Source of the DNA: Bacteroidia bacterium
GTDB taxonomy: Bacteria > Bacteroidota > Bacteroidia > J057 > JADKCL01
DNA length: 64,000 bases
Reading direction: 5' to 3'
NCBI GenBank assembly: GCA_020635905.1
Contig: JACJYV010000001.1
Span: 682,001-746,000 of the forward strand
Of the stretch, positions 25,850 to 35,283 are shown one piece after another. The position numbers were made by a program, and so were the translations under genes. The notes beneath the pieces are model-generated. The model made no database searches. It had not been told where the DNA came from and saw only the letters and a program-made list of their open reading frames with translations. Positions within the stretch are counted from its first letter, which is position 1. Each line of letters begins with the position of its first letter.

Positions 25850-27730
25850 ATGAAGATTTTTACCTCACTCCTGCTGATCGTTTTGGGATTTTGTCTTTCA
25901 CCCAGGGTGCAGGGACAATCCTTTTTCATGACCAACGGATCGGCCACCACCTGTGGCGGTACGTTCTATGACAGTGGCGGTTCACTGAGCAACTACGCCA
26001 ATAACGAGTATTATGTGTACACGATCTGTCCCCTGGCCGGAAGTTGTATTCAATTGAATTTCACCTCTTTTAACATCGAAAGCGGGTACGATTATATGTA
26101 CATCTACGACGGCCCGAGCACCTCTTCCAGCCTGATCGGGGTGTACACGGGCACTTCTTCGCCCGGCACGGTGACAGCCACCAACGGCTGCCTTACCATT
26201 GAGTTTTCGTCGGATTTTATCGTGAGCGCCCCGGGATGGGCGGCTACCATCTCCTGCGTGCCCTGCACGGGCGGCGGAGGAGGCGGCAACTGTCTGCCCA
26301 ATATGACCAATAACTGCACGGATTCGACCTGCAGCGGCAATTTTTACGACAGCGGGGGAACGGCCGGCAATTATGCCCCCAACTCCAATCTGGTGCACAC
26401 CATCTGTGCTTCGTCCAACTGCCTGCAGATAAACTGGAATTCCTTTGAACTGGAAAGCGGTTTTGACTTCATCAATATCTACGACGGTCCCAGCACCTTT
26501 TCGACTTCTCTGGGGTCGTACACGGGCTATTCGCTGCCGCCTACCATCGTTTCGTCGAGCGGCTGCCTTACTTTTCAGTTCTTCTCGGACGGTATCTTCA
26601 ATTATTCGGGTTGGGAGGCCAGCCTCTCCTGCGTACCCTGCGGGTCGGGACCGACGGCTACCACGGCAGACTGCGACAGCGCCATTCAGGTTTGCTCGGC
26701 TACGACCTCCTTTCCGATCACGGCCAACGGGATTGGATCTTTCAATGAAATTCCCCTCAGTGGCTCTTACGGCAATCCCGATCCCAACCCCTTCAGCTCC
26801 AACAGCGGCTGCCTGCTGGACGAGGAGATCAACAGTACCTGGCTGATTTTTCAGATCCAAACCAGCGGATTGCTGGAGTTTGTGTTTGGGGGATCGCTCT
26901 ATCCGCAGACGGGTTTTACGGACTGGATGATGTACGAGCTGACCAATTCAAGCTGTTCGGCCATTCCTGCCAATACCCTTGCTCCCTCGGGTTGCAACTG
27001 GAATTGTTCCTCCCTGGGTGGCACGGGCATGCTTTCGCCTGCCAATATTCCTGCCACTTCCTCGGCCTGTAATTACGAGCCGCCTCTTACCGTGACCGCA
27101 GGTCAGCGGTTTGTGATTTGCTTTACCAACTGGAGCAATGTGAATGGCAATGTGGCTTTTGAATTTATGAATAATCCGGGGGATGCAATCGTGGATTGTA
27201 CGCCTATTCTGCACTATAACGACATTCACCTGAACGCTACTCCCCTGGACGGCAAGGTAAGCCTGGACTGGACATTGATGAATCCCGAATTTGCCACGGC
27301 ATTTGAGGTGCAGCGCCTGGATGAAAACGGATGGCAAACCCTTGGCAGCCTGGCTCCAAAGGCAGGTGAATTTACCTACCAGTGGGAGGATGCAAGCGTG
27401 GTGCCCGGGCAGTACGAATACCGCATCCGTATGGTAGCATTTGACGGGAATGAGGTCATTTCCAATGTGGAAACCGTCACTTTGGCGGGTGATATCATTG
27501 CAAAAATCTATCCCAATCCTGCGCGGGAGACGGTGAGCGTGACCTTCAGCGATCTGGAATGGGCCGGAAAGTTAACTCTTCAGGATGTAATTGGAAAAGT
27601 GCTGTGGGAAGCCGAAATTGCTCCTGTGAACGGGGCGACTGCCACTGAGGAAATCTCACTTTCCGGGTTGAAACCGGGGGTTTATTTCCTGCGGGCCGGC
27701 AAACAGACCCTGCGCCTGATCAAAGAATAA
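25850..27730 (+). CDS. Secreted CUB-domain protein with T9SS tail
   Basis: 626 residues. A signal peptide (MKIFTSLLLIVLGFCLSPRVQG) is followed by two CUB domains (about 30-140 and 150-265), each starting CxGxFYDSGG and containing YDYMYIYDGPS or FDFINIYDGPS and GCLTxxFxSD. A Gly-rich linker joins them. A Cys-containing domain (about 270-440; ADCDSAIQVC ... NSTWLIFQIQTSGLLEF) is common in Bacteroidota surface proteins. It is followed by an FN3-like domain (VSLDWTLMNPEFATAFEVQR) and a type IX sorting domain (KIYPNPARETVSV ... GVYFLRAG). It is expected to be exported and anchored at the surface, probably binding carbohydrate or protein. AGGAGG gives an unusually strong ribosome-binding site. Confidence 0.92.
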   Translation: MKIFTSLLLIVLGFCLSPRVQGQSFFMTNGSATTCGGTFYDSGGSLSNYANNEYYVYTICPLAGSCIQLNFTSFNIESGYDYMYIYDGPSTSSSLIGVYTGTSSPGTVTATNGCLTIEFSSDFIVSAPGWAATISCVPCTGGGGGGNCLPNMTNNCTDSTCSGNFYDSGGTAGNYAPNSNLVHTICASSNCLQINWNSFELESGFDFINIYDGPSTFSTSLGSYTGYSLPPTIVSSSGCLTFQFFSDGIFNYSGWEASLSCVPCGSGPTATTADCDSAIQVCSATTSFPITANGIGSFNEIPLSGSYGNPDPNPFSSNSGCLLDEEINSTWLIFQIQTSGLLEFVFGGSLYPQTGFTDWMMYELTNSSCSAIPANTLAPSGCNWNCSSLGGTGMLSPANIPATSSACNYEPPLTVTAGQRFVICFTNWSNVNGNVAFEFMNNPGDAIVDCTPILHYNDIHLNATPLDGKVSLDWTLMNPEFATAFEVQRLDENGWQTLGSLAPKAGEFTYQWEDASVVPGQYEYRIRMVAFDGNEVISNVETVTLAGDIIAKIYPNPARETVSVTFSDLEWAGKLTLQDVIGKVLWEAEIAPVNGATATEEISLSGLKPGVYFLRAGKQTLRLIKE

Positions 27731-27734
27731 TTTC

Positions 27735-28673
27735 ATGAAAAATACCCTTTTCTCTCCGTTCAGTTTATTTCCCAAAGGCTGTCCGGGGGGATTTCTTTTG
27801 GGGCTGGTACTGGTCAATCTCGCGTTTATGCAAGGATGTAATTCTCCCAAATCCATTGAAATACAGGGGCACCGCGGGTGCCGGGGGCTGTTGCCTGAAA
27901 ATACAGTGGTGGCTTTTCTGAAAGCCATGGACCTGGGAGTCAACACCCTGGAAATGGATGTGTGCGTGACGGGCGACCACAAGGTGGTGGTTTCGCATGA
28001 GCCGTGGATGTCGTGGGAAATATGCCGCGACAGCCTGGGAAACGACATTTCGCCAGACAGCGCCATGAATTTCAATCTGTATCAGATGACCTATGAGCAG
28101 GTTTTGCAATTTGATTGCGGCAGCCGGGTCCATCCCCGCTTTGAGGGGCAGGGAAAAAGTCCGCAGGTAAAGCCCTTGCTAAGCGAAGTGATTGCAAAAG
28201 CGGAGGCACATGGGGCAGAAACTGGCCGAAAATTACCCCTGCAGTATAATATTGAGATCAAAACTGAGGGATACGCGGATGGGATTTTTCATCCCGCCCC
28301 GGCCGAATTTGTGCCTTTGGTGATGACGGAAATTTTGGCGAAAGGGATTGAGCAGCGCACCACGGTGCAATCTTTTGATTTGAGGATTTTGCAGGAAATG
28401 CACCGTCAATATCCTCAAATGGCGCTGGCACTGTTGATTGAAAATGAGGTTTCACCTGAATCCAACCTGAAAGAGCTGGGTTTTACCCCGCAGATCTACA
28501 GCCCCGACTTTCATCTGGTGGATGAGCATCTGGTGGAATTGTGCAAGGCGAAAGGCATGCGCCTCATTCCCTGGACTGTGAATGAGGTGGAGGACATGGA
28601 CCGCCTGGTGCAGCTTGGGGTGGATGGCCTGATCACGGACTATCCCGACCGGGCGGTGGGCCGCTTTCCCTGA
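27735..28673 (+). CDS. Glycerophosphodiester phosphodiesterase (lipoprotein)
   Basis: 312 residues. An N-terminal hydrophobic segment ends FMQGC (Cys35), a likely lipidation site, so the enzyme should face the periplasm. The GDPD core has His46 and Arg47 in GHRGCRGLLPENT, Glu73 and Asp75 in LEMDVCV, and His88 in SHEPW, which together form the metal site and catalytic pair of the family. The C-terminal GVDGLITDYPDRA matches the last barrel strand. It hydrolyses glycerophosphodiesters to glycerol-3-phosphate and an alcohol. It starts 4 bases after the CUB gene stop, so it is likely co-transcribed. Confidence 0.93.
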   Translation: MKNTLFSPFSLFPKGCPGGFLLGLVLVNLAFMQGCNSPKSIEIQGHRGCRGLLPENTVVAFLKAMDLGVNTLEMDVCVTGDHKVVVSHEPWMSWEICRDSLGNDISPDSAMNFNLYQMTYEQVLQFDCGSRVHPRFEGQGKSPQVKPLLSEVIAKAEAHGAETGRKLPLQYNIEIKTEGYADGIFHPAPAEFVPLVMTEILAKGIEQRTTVQSFDLRILQEMHRQYPQMALALLIENEVSPESNLKELGFTPQIYSPDFHLVDEHLVELCKAKGMRLIPWTVNEVEDMDRLVQLGVDGLITDYPDRAVGRFP

Positions 28674-28717
28674 AGCTCTGAATTTGTCAGGCTGACGCTA
28701 AAAGCGGGATTCGGCCC

Positions 28718-28851
28718 AGGCAGGACTTGATATTTGGAGGGATATTTCCTACTTTAGAAACTGATTTTAAGGGACTTATTCCCGGCAAAATCGCCGCATT
28801 TTATGAATTAACCCGATCTGTTTCCTGATTACCCAAACGAAAATTACTGAG
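28718..28851 (+). promoter_or_regulatory. Likely promoter of the Omp28-like gene
   Basis: TTG near 28719, about 20 bases of spacer, then TACTTTAG near 28752, which fits the Bacteroidota -33/-7 pattern except for the last bases. It would leave a leader of about 90 bases. Confidence 0.4.
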
Positions 28852-29952
28852 ATGAGAATAACTCTACTTTTTTGCCTCGCTCTTCTTCAGGGATCTTTCC
28901 TCCTGAATGCCCAGTCTGTGACCAAGGTATTGCTCGAAGAGCATACAGGCGCCTGGTGCGGTTTCTGCCCGGATGGAGCCCTGATCCTCAATGACATTCT
29001 GGATAATCACCCCAATGTGATTGGCGTTTCTATCCATAACGGAGACGGAATGGTGACCCCGGATGGCAATTACATTGCCAATTTCTACACCAATTCCTTT
29101 CCTTCGGGCACCATCAACCGTCAGGATGCAGCCATTGGAAGAAACCTGTGGGAATCTGAATGTGTGAGCGCCCTCACCAACACGGCCCCTGTTTCCGTGA
29201 GTTTTGAGAATGTGGCTTTGAACGAATCCACCCATGAGCTCACTCTGACCCTGCGTGCCACCTGGTCGGCTGGCCACTCTGGCAAGCACAGGATCAACCT
29301 TTTCATCGTGGAAGACAGCGTGACCGGCACTGGCAGCCTCTATGATCAGGTTAATTATTATAACACCACGGCGGGTTCACCCCTTCAAGGGCTGGGCAAT
29401 CCCATTCACGGCTATGTGCATCGCCATGTGCTCCGTCTGGCAGTGGACGGCGCCTGGGGAAATCACCTGACCATTCCCAATGCAGTGGTCGCTGGCGACG
29501 AACAGACCCGCGACTACACCGTGACTCTCAATTCAGATTGGGATGTAAGCCGTATCCACCTGGTGGGTATGGTGAGCCTTTTCAACGGCGGTCTGCAAAA
29601 TCAGCGTCCCATTCTCAACTCTGAGGAAGTGAAACTGAGCGAAGTGGCTGTGGGTATGGAAGAGGAAATTTCCGCAGTGAATGGCGTTACGGTTTATCCT
29701 AACCCTTTCAATGAGCACACCACGGTTCAGTTCAATCTGGAAAAAGCAGGCAAGGTAAAAATGGAAGTTCTGAACCCGATTGGCCAGCAAGTGGCTTTGA
29801 TCTCAGATGGCATGATGGGTTCGGGTATGCACACCCTCTCCTGGAATGGTCAGAATAATGCAGGCGCTCCTGCCCAGGGCGGCGTTTACTTCATCCGCAT
29901 CAGTACTGATAATGGCCAGGCAGTCACCAAAATGGTGGTTTTGGCCAGGTGA
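28852..29952 (+). CDS. Omp28-related secreted protein with thioredoxin-like CxxC and T9SS tail
   Basis: 366 residues. A signal peptide (MRITLLFCLALLQGSFLLNA) is followed by an Omp28-like thioredoxin-fold domain opening VLLEEHTGAWCGFCPDG with a redox CGFC (36-39). Next is a beta-rich domain (about 125-270). The C-terminal 85 residues combine FlgD-like and type IX sorting features (VTVYPNPFNEHTTVQFNL ... GVYFIRISTDNGQ). Omp28 proteins are surface lipoproteins or adhesins first known from Porphyromonas. Here anchoring would go through T9SS. Followed by a perfect bidirectional terminator. Confidence 0.92.
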   Translation: MRITLLFCLALLQGSFLLNAQSVTKVLLEEHTGAWCGFCPDGALILNDILDNHPNVIGVSIHNGDGMVTPDGNYIANFYTNSFPSGTINRQDAAIGRNLWESECVSALTNTAPVSVSFENVALNESTHELTLTLRATWSAGHSGKHRINLFIVEDSVTGTGSLYDQVNYYNTTAGSPLQGLGNPIHGYVHRHVLRLAVDGAWGNHLTIPNAVVAGDEQTRDYTVTLNSDWDVSRIHLVGMVSLFNGGLQNQRPILNSEEVKLSEVAVGMEEEISAVNGVTVYPNPFNEHTTVQFNLEKAGKVKMEVLNPIGQQVALISDGMMGSGMHTLSWNGQNNAGAPAQGGVYFIRISTDNGQAVTKMVVLAR

Positions 29953-29986
29953 ATAGCTAAACCGCGCGAAAAATTCGCCTGATATG

Positions 29987-30020
29987 AAAAACCTCCCGGG
30001 ACAGTCCCGGGAGGTTTTTT
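29987..30020. terminator. Bidirectional rho-independent terminator
   Basis: AAAAACCTCCCGGGA, a CAG loop and the perfect 15-bp complement ending in TTTTTT. It serves the Omp28-like gene (plus) and, with the A-run read as U on the other strand, the convergent OmpA-like gene. Confidence 0.92.
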
Positions 30021-30031
30021 GTTTTCGGGAG

Positions 30032-31243
30032 TTACATGGCAGTAATTTTGATCTCCACCCGCATGTTGATCATTTGCTGGCTGAGTTCGCGGGCGTTGGG
30101 AATGAGCATGCGGCTGCAGCCATAACCAATGGTGGTCATGCGGTCAGGATCGATGCCTTTGGCGGTGAGGAGGGAGAATATCTTTTTGGCGCGGGCCTCA
30201 GAAAGGGGTTGGTCTTTGTCGTTGGGTCCGTAGTTGTTGCCAGCACAATTGGTATGGCCCTCAATCTCGATGTGCAGGCCGGGATGATCCTGCATGAGGA
30301 TCAGGAGTTGCCGCACAGAAGATATGGAGCCTGCCCGCAGCACGGATTTATTGGGATTGAATTTCAGGTCATCCAGGATATAATTTCGCCCCACTTCCAG
30401 TACGTCCAGGCTGGTTTCAATCCGCATATTTCCTTTTTCCCGCAAGGCTTCCTGATCAACGGGGTACTTTTTGAAGAAATGGTGGGGCGCGGTAATGGCC
30501 ACTTCGTAGGCCCGCTGCGGGTCCAGATTCAGGGGCAGGGTGTATTCCCCGGTTTGGAGATCTGCTGGCGTTTGGAAAATCACCTCCCCTGATGCAGGGT
30601 CGGTGAGGGCTACCACGGCCGCCGGGATTTTCCCGGCGGAATCGGGTTGTACCCGGCCGGTAAGCAGGGCTGGCTGCGCCAGCCTGAATCTGATCTGGTG
30701 GCGACCGCCTTCAGGATACACATTGTCGAGTACCAGCAGGTACCATTCGCCTTCCTTCACTTCCAGTGACCTGGAATAGGAGGCGCCGGGACCAGAATGG
30801 ATGAAATCGGCCCCTGCGTCATCTGACAGGCCGGTACGGCCGGCCAGTTGAGGATCGGTCCTCGATATGCAGGAACGGACGGGAAGCAGGCTTCCTGATC
30901 TGATTTTTTCGCATGGATCACCCTGTTCTATTCTGTAAAGGATAAAGTCGTAATCGTCGCGGACTTGTTCGGGGATGATATCCAGGGCCAGCAGGCCATC
31001 GTTGGGAATGCGGAATTTGTACCAGGCCGTATTGTGCTCTTCCCGGAAATGGTACAGACTTTTGGCCCGGTTGCCCGGAAATTCCACCACTTCTCCTCCA
31101 CCCTGAGGCACCGCAGGAGAGACGTACACTTTCCGGACGGAAAGTTCGGTTGCGTCAGCACAATCGGGAGCGATCTGGGCAAAAATTCCCGTGGGATTCG
31201 CCAATATAAAGGATATCCAGAAAATCCAACGCAACCTCTTCAT
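30032..31243 (-). CDS. OmpA-family outer-membrane protein
   Basis: About 403 residues, starting at the Met codon at 31243 that opens a signal peptide (MKRLRWIFWISFILANPTGIFA). Residues 20-180 form a Cys-containing beta domain resembling pre-peptidase or plug-type secreted modules (WYKFRIPNDGLLALDIIP, WYLLVLDNVYPEGG). A carboxypeptidase-regulatory-like fold follows (about 185-265), then the OmpA C-terminal peptidoglycan-binding domain (about 285-400; LHIEIEGHTN, LSEARAKKIFSLL, IGYGCSR). It probably links the outer membrane to peptidoglycan. Convergent with the Omp28-like gene. Confidence 0.9.
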   Translation of the reverse strand: MKRLRWIFWISFILANPTGIFAQIAPDCADATELSVRKVYVSPAVPQGGGEVVEFPGNRAKSLYHFREEHNTAWYKFRIPNDGLLALDIIPEQVRDDYDFILYRIEQGDPCEKIRSGSLLPVRSCISRTDPQLAGRTGLSDDAGADFIHSGPGASYSRSLEVKEGEWYLLVLDNVYPEGGRHQIRFRLAQPALLTGRVQPDSAGKIPAAVVALTDPASGEVIFQTPADLQTGEYTLPLNLDPQRAYEVAITAPHHFFKKYPVDQEALREKGNMRIETSLDVLEVGRNYILDDLKFNPNKSVLRAGSISSVRQLLILMQDHPGLHIEIEGHTNCAGNNYGPNDKDQPLSEARAKKIFSLLTAKGIDPDRMTTIGYGCSRMLIPNARELSQQMINMRVEIKITAM

Positions 31244-31424
31244 GATCAGGGCTAAGCCACAAAGGTAACTATTTATTTGCAAGGGACTGAATGATCAAAA
31301 TCCAGATTAAACTGAAAAAAAATACTTCGATTTTCAAAACAATTTGGAAAAGTGCTTGGCAGTTCAGGAAAATTTAAAGAAATTAAGGCAGGAACGAGCA
31401 ACTTCAGATTAACAAAGACCTACT

Positions 31425-32201
31425 ATGAGAGCAGTTACCCTCGGGAATCCATCCATTCCCTTAGAAGAATTGAATGCTATTTTGGAGAACCATTTTTTTT
31501 CTGTCCACACTTTTCCAATCCCCAAATCTGTTGCTGGCCTGCAAAAAATTCTGAAAAAGACCCACCCTTTTGTGGTTTTTTTGGAAATTCCAGACTGTAA
31601 AAGTAAGATTTTCAGCTTTTTACAAACCTGCAAGGATCATTTTTGCAAAGTCATTTTTATTAACGCCGATGAGAAACATGTCGGGTTGTACAGCAGTATG
31701 GGCTATCAGGTGGTGGGCAGAATCATCTTCCCCGACTTTGAGGAGGAACTTGATCCCCTGATCTGTGGAACCACGGGCGGACGGCGCAGGATCGGAAAGC
31801 GCAGCCAGGATTTATTCAGGAATGAACGGGCCCGCGTGGTGCTTCAGAAATTGTTTTTGCCCTGTGGCAAAGACATCCAACTGATCGATCTGGACGAAGT
31901 CAGTTTCATTCAGGCTGGAAAAGGTAAATCCTGGGTTATTTTTCAGGATGGAAGGAAAGAAAAAACCCAACTGAAATTTTCTCAAATCCGGCGCATGCTG
32001 ACAGGAGGATCTTTTGTGCAGGTGAATGAAAATACCCTGATTAATTCGCGGCAGGTAAAATTTTTTGAGCGGGAGAGTCATGAAATGCGCCCTCAGCCTC
32101 AGCAATTTGCGGTTTTGGAAAATGGGGAGCGCATTACCGTGATTCCAAGTCTGCGGGGCGGCTTATTCGCTAAAATCTCTGAATGGCAACTGGACCAGTA
32201 A
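31425..32201 (+). CDS. LytTR-domain transcriptional regulator with degenerate receiver
   Basis: 258 residues. The N-terminal 120 residues have the size and strand-helix order of a receiver domain (VVFLEIPDCKS at the phospho-acceptor strand, CKVIFINADEK) but lack the acidic pocket and a clear acceptor Asp. The C-terminal 110 residues are a LytTR DNA-binding domain (IQLIDLDEVSFIQAGKGKSWVIF, GGSFVQVNENTLINSRQV). Without a normal acceptor it may respond to something other than a histidine kinase; no kinase gene is adjacent. It stands alone between genes on the other strand. Confidence 0.85.
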   Translation: MRAVTLGNPSIPLEELNAILENHFFSVHTFPIPKSVAGLQKILKKTHPFVVFLEIPDCKSKIFSFLQTCKDHFCKVIFINADEKHVGLYSSMGYQVVGRIIFPDFEEELDPLICGTTGGRRRIGKRSQDLFRNERARVVLQKLFLPCGKDIQLIDLDEVSFIQAGKGKSWVIFQDGRKEKTQLKFSQIRRMLTGGSFVQVNENTLINSRQVKFFERESHEMRPQPQQFAVLENGERITVIPSLRGGLFAKISEWQLDQ

Positions 32202-32210
32202 GCTTATTGG

Positions 32211-33116
32211 TCAGCCTTCAATTTCCCACTCCATGATCAGGCGGTCATCCCCGCAGGACAGGAGTCTGTTTTCTAAAAAAAGCAGACGATTGATTCCATT
32301 TTTGTGGCCCTGGTGGCGGGCCCAATCCACCACTTTAAGTAGCTTCTGCTGGTTACCATCCCAGATTTTGATGGATTTGTCCATGCTCCCGGTCACAAAA
32401 CGGCCGGTTTCCGGGGCAAAAACCAGGTCATTGACCGCATAGTTGTGAGCGGGTATGGATTCGATTTCCAGAAAATTTTGAAAAGGATCCCAGGCTTTGA
32501 TATGGGCATCGCGGCCCGTACTGAGCAGCAATCCATTTTCGGGGGAAAAAGCAGTTCTGAAAACGGAAAGGCCATGAGCAAGCCATTTCTTCCTGAGTTT
32601 CAGTTCAGAATCAAAAAGATAAATATGGTTGTCGCTGGCCCCGGCCACAATCTGGTTACCCGTTCCGTTCATGGCCAGGGTGCGGATACTTTTGCCCGAA
32701 ACAGAAATCCTGTTCTCGGATTGAAAGGTCCCCAAATCCCAGACAGAGAGGGTGCCATCCCCGGAAGAGGCCAGCAGAAAATCAGAATCCGTGAGAGGCA
32801 AAAAATCAAAGACTGCTCCCTCATGAATTTTGGGACTGCGCAGGATTTTCAGGGTGGAAAGTTCTACAAAATGAATTCCCCCGTCACTCAATCCCACCAG
32901 CAATAAATCCCTTTCGGGAATGATTTTCAGGGCATAAATCGGGGCGTTGGTCTTGAGCACCCCATTTCCTGATCCCGAATTACGGTCCCATTTTACGAGC
33001 AAACCCTCTGCCCCACCGGAAAAAAAACTCTCGTTTTCCCCGGTCGAACAGAGGGTATAAACCGGCTCTCTGTGACCTGTGTAATCGCGGATTTTGCTTA
33101 CCGCAATTCCCGTCAT
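32211..33116 (-). CDS. WD40-repeat beta-propeller protein
   Basis: 301 residues, seven WD40 blades, with repeats ending in VKWDR, LSVWDL, IKAWDP, IKIWDG and LIMEWEI and several GH-dipeptide starts. No signal peptide, so a cytoplasmic scaffold or binding protein is likely. The gene begins 2 bases after the stop of the bacilliredoxin gene and follows the SUF genes on the same strand, so it is probably transcribed with them. Its partner is unknown. Confidence 0.92.
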   Translation of the reverse strand: MTGIAVSKIRDYTGHREPVYTLCSTGENESFFSGGAEGLLVKWDRNSGSGNGVLKTNAPIYALKIIPERDLLLVGLSDGGIHFVELSTLKILRSPKIHEGAVFDFLPLTDSDFLLASSGDGTLSVWDLGTFQSENRISVSGKSIRTLAMNGTGNQIVAGASDNHIYLFDSELKLRKKWLAHGLSVFRTAFSPENGLLLSTGRDAHIKAWDPFQNFLEIESIPAHNYAVNDLVFAPETGRFVTGSMDKSIKIWDGNQQKLLKVVDWARHQGHKNGINRLLFLENRLLSCGDDRLIMEWEIEG

Positions 33117-33118
33117 CC

Positions 33119-33541
33119 TCAGCAGTACTCGTCGAAAGCAGCAATCAGATTCTGGGCAATCATTTGCGCAGAGCGGCCTTCAATGTGGTGACGCTCAACC
33201 ATGTGCACCAATTGTCCGTCTTTGAAGAGGGCAATGGAAGGCGAGGAAGGCGGATAAGGCAGGAAATAGGAACGCATTTTCTGGGTGGCATCGCCATCAA
33301 CCCCGGCAAATACGGTCACAGCCTGGTCGGGCTTTTTCACGGCATGCTCCATGGCCAGCAATACGCCAGGACGGGCAGCGCCAGCCGCACATCCGCATAC
33401 GGAATTGACCACCACGAGAGCGGTTCCCTTCTGGTCGTGCATCAGGGTGTCAACTTCCTCGGGGGAAGTCAGGGAGCGAAAGCCATTGGAGGTCAGCTCC
33501 TGGGCCATCGGCATTACGAGTTCGAGTGGGTATCTGCTCAT
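33119..33541 (-). CDS. BrxA/BrxB-family bacilliredoxin
   Basis: 140 residues, matching the YphP/BrxA family in length. A thioredoxin-like fold carries the CGC motif (VNSVCGCAAGAARPG, cysteines about 49 and 51) and the MVERHHIEGRSA segment near the C-terminus. Family members remove bacillithiol from oxidised proteins or act as disulfide isomerases. Placement after the SUF cluster fits protection of iron-sulfur assembly from oxidative stress. A heptad array separates it from the DUF59 gene. Confidence 0.92.
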   Translation of the reverse strand: MSRYPLELVMPMAQELTSNGFRSLTSPEEVDTLMHDQKGTALVVVNSVCGCAAGAARPGVLLAMEHAVKKPDQAVTVFAGVDGDATQKMRSYFLPYPPSSPSIALFKDGQLVHMVERHHIEGRSAQMIAQNLIAAFDEYC

Positions 33542-33549
33542 TTTTTGAG

Positions 33550-33655
33550 ATGTTAGATTTTTAGATGTTAGATATTAGATTTTTAGATTTGAGTCGTTAG
33601 TCCTTAGTCCTTAGTTTTTGGTTGGTGGTTGGTGGATAATGTTATCGCCTGCGGC
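33550..33655. repeat. Heptad array within the SUF-bacilliredoxin region
   Basis: Consecutive 7-mers of TTAGATN type (about 33550-33588) change into GTCNTTA and then GTTGGTG type (about 33592-33640). The array fills nearly the whole gap between the DUF59 and bacilliredoxin genes. Confidence 0.8.
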
Positions 33656-33663
33656 TTGCAGCC

Positions 33664-34050
33664 TTATATGAATCCCAGTTCAAATTTGGCTTCTTCGGAC
33701 ATCATTTCCTGGCTCCAGGGGGGATCGAAAGTCAGGTCCAGCTCTATATCCTCGACTCCCGGGATGCTGCTCACTTTGGTTTCCACCTCGGCGGGGAGGC
33801 TGGCTGCCGCCGGACAGTTGGGTGAGGTCAGGGTCATCTGGATCCAGACTTTACCCAAAGGCAGTACCTGAATGTCGTATATCAATCCTAACTGGTAGAT
33901 GTCAACCGGGATTTCAGGGTCGTAAATGGTGGAAATAACCGATTTGATGTGCTCTTTGAGCTCATTTGCTTTGCCCGGATCGAGTTCCTCGGCATTTTCC
34001 AGGTTATGTTGGATTTCTTCGGCCATTTCAGGAGCACATGCTGATTGCAT
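33664..34050 (-). CDS. SUF-associated DUF59/MIP18-like protein (SufT-like)
   Basis: 128 residues, or 120 if it starts at the second Met (34026), which immediately follows the sufS stop. The core is the DUF59 signature DPEIPVDIYQLGLIYDIQVLP, with the TLTSPNCPAAASLP cysteine loop and the FDPPWSQEMMSEEAK C-terminus. Members help deliver iron-sulfur clusters (SufT, PaaD and Cia2 relatives). Overlap with sufS by 23 bases, or direct abutment, places it in the SUF operon. Confidence 0.92.
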   Translation of the reverse strand: MQSACAPEMAEEIQHNLENAEELDPGKANELKEHIKSVISTIYDPEIPVDIYQLGLIYDIQVLPLGKVWIQMTLTSPNCPAAASLPAEVETKVSSIPGVEDIELDLTFDPPWSQEMMSEEAKFELGFI

Positions 34051-35281
34051 TTTTTAACGCTTTGATAAATATGTCAATTTCCCCCAGGGTATTATAAAAG
34101 GCGAATGAAGCCCGCGCGGTGGAGGTTACCCCAAAACGAGCCATCAGTGGCTGGGTGCAATGGTGTCCGGTGCGAATGGCAATGCCGTTCACATCCAGCA
34201 GGGTGCCCAGGTCCGAAGGATGGGCTCCATCCACTACAAAGGAGATCACACTCGCCTTGTGCGGCGCAGTGCCTATGATGCGCAGGCCCTCAATGGCCTC
34301 CATCTGACTGGTGGCATATTGCAATAACGCAGCCTCATGAGCCTGAATGGCCTCATAGCCAATTCCATTCAGGTAATCTATGGCGGCCCCAAGGCCGATC
34401 ACGCCTGCAATATTGGGCGTACCTGCCTCAAACTTGTAAGGAAGCTCGTTATAGGTCGTTTTCTCAAAGGAAACATCCCGGATCATGTCGCCTCCTCCCT
34501 GGTAGGGCGGCATTTCATTCAGCCATTTTTCCTTGCCGTAAAGAACGCCCACGCCCGTGGGGCCAAATAATTTGTGGCCAGAGAAAGCCAGGAAGTCGCA
34601 ATCGAGTTGGGTGACGTCAAGGGCCTGGTGAGGCAGGGCCTGGGCAGCATCCAGCATCACTGGAATGCCTTTTTCATGAGCCTGGGCAATTATTTCCTTC
34701 ACGGGATTGACCGTCCCCAAGGTATTTGAAGTGTGAACGATGGAAACAATTTTCACCCGCCCGCTGAGGAGTTCTGTGAACTTTGCCAGGTCCAGTGCAC
34801 CATTATCGAGCACAGGAATCACCTTCAGGTGAGCGCCAGCTGCTTCGCAGGCCAACTGCCAGGGCACGATATTGGAGTGGTGCTCCATCCCTGAAATGAG
34901 GATTTCGTCTCCTGCTTTCAGGAATTTACGGCCAAAGCTGGCTGCCACCAGGTTGATGGAATCTGTGGTGCCTTTCGTGAATATGATTTCATGTTCGTGG
35001 GTGGCGTTGAGGAAGGATTTAACCTTTTGACGGGTTTCTTCATACGCCCGGGTGGCTTTGTCGCTGAAAAAGTGAATTCCACGATGGACATTGCTGTTTG
35101 TTTCCCGGTAATAACGGTCCACCGTTTCGATCACCTGCAGGGGCTTTTGCCCCGTGGCGGCATTGTCAAAATAGACCAAAGGTCGTCCGTGAACGGTTTG
35201 GGAGAGGATGGGAAAATCCTTCCTGATCGCCTCCAAATCCAAAGCCGGCACTTTTTTCATGATGTCAGTTTCAACGGCCAT
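34028..35281 (-). CDS. sufS: Cysteine desulfurase SufS
   Basis: 417 residues, class V aminotransferase fold. The PLP-binding Lys is in FSGHKLFGPTGVGVLYG, and the catalytic Cys in RTGHHCTQPLMARFGV near the C-terminus has the short active-site loop typical of SufS rather than IscS. It removes sulfur from cysteine and passes it as persulfide, normally to SufE or SufU; no such partner is seen in the window. Starts 2 bases after the sufD stop. Confidence 0.96.
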   Translation of the reverse strand: MAVETDIMKKVPALDLEAIRKDFPILSQTVHGRPLVYFDNAATGQKPLQVIETVDRYYRETNSNVHRGIHFFSDKATRAYEETRQKVKSFLNATHEHEIIFTKGTTDSINLVAASFGRKFLKAGDEILISGMEHHSNIVPWQLACEAAGAHLKVIPVLDNGALDLAKFTELLSGRVKIVSIVHTSNTLGTVNPVKEIIAQAHEKGIPVMLDAAQALPHQALDVTQLDCDFLAFSGHKLFGPTGVGVLYGKEKWLNEMPPYQGGGDMIRDVSFEKTTYNELPYKFEAGTPNIAGVIGLGAAIDYLNGIGYEAIQAHEAALLQYATSQMEAIEGLRIIGTAPHKASVISFVVDGAHPSDLGTLLDVNGIAIRTGHHCTQPLMARFGVTSTARASFAFYNTLGEIDIFIKALKNAISMCS

Positions 35282-35283
35282 GG

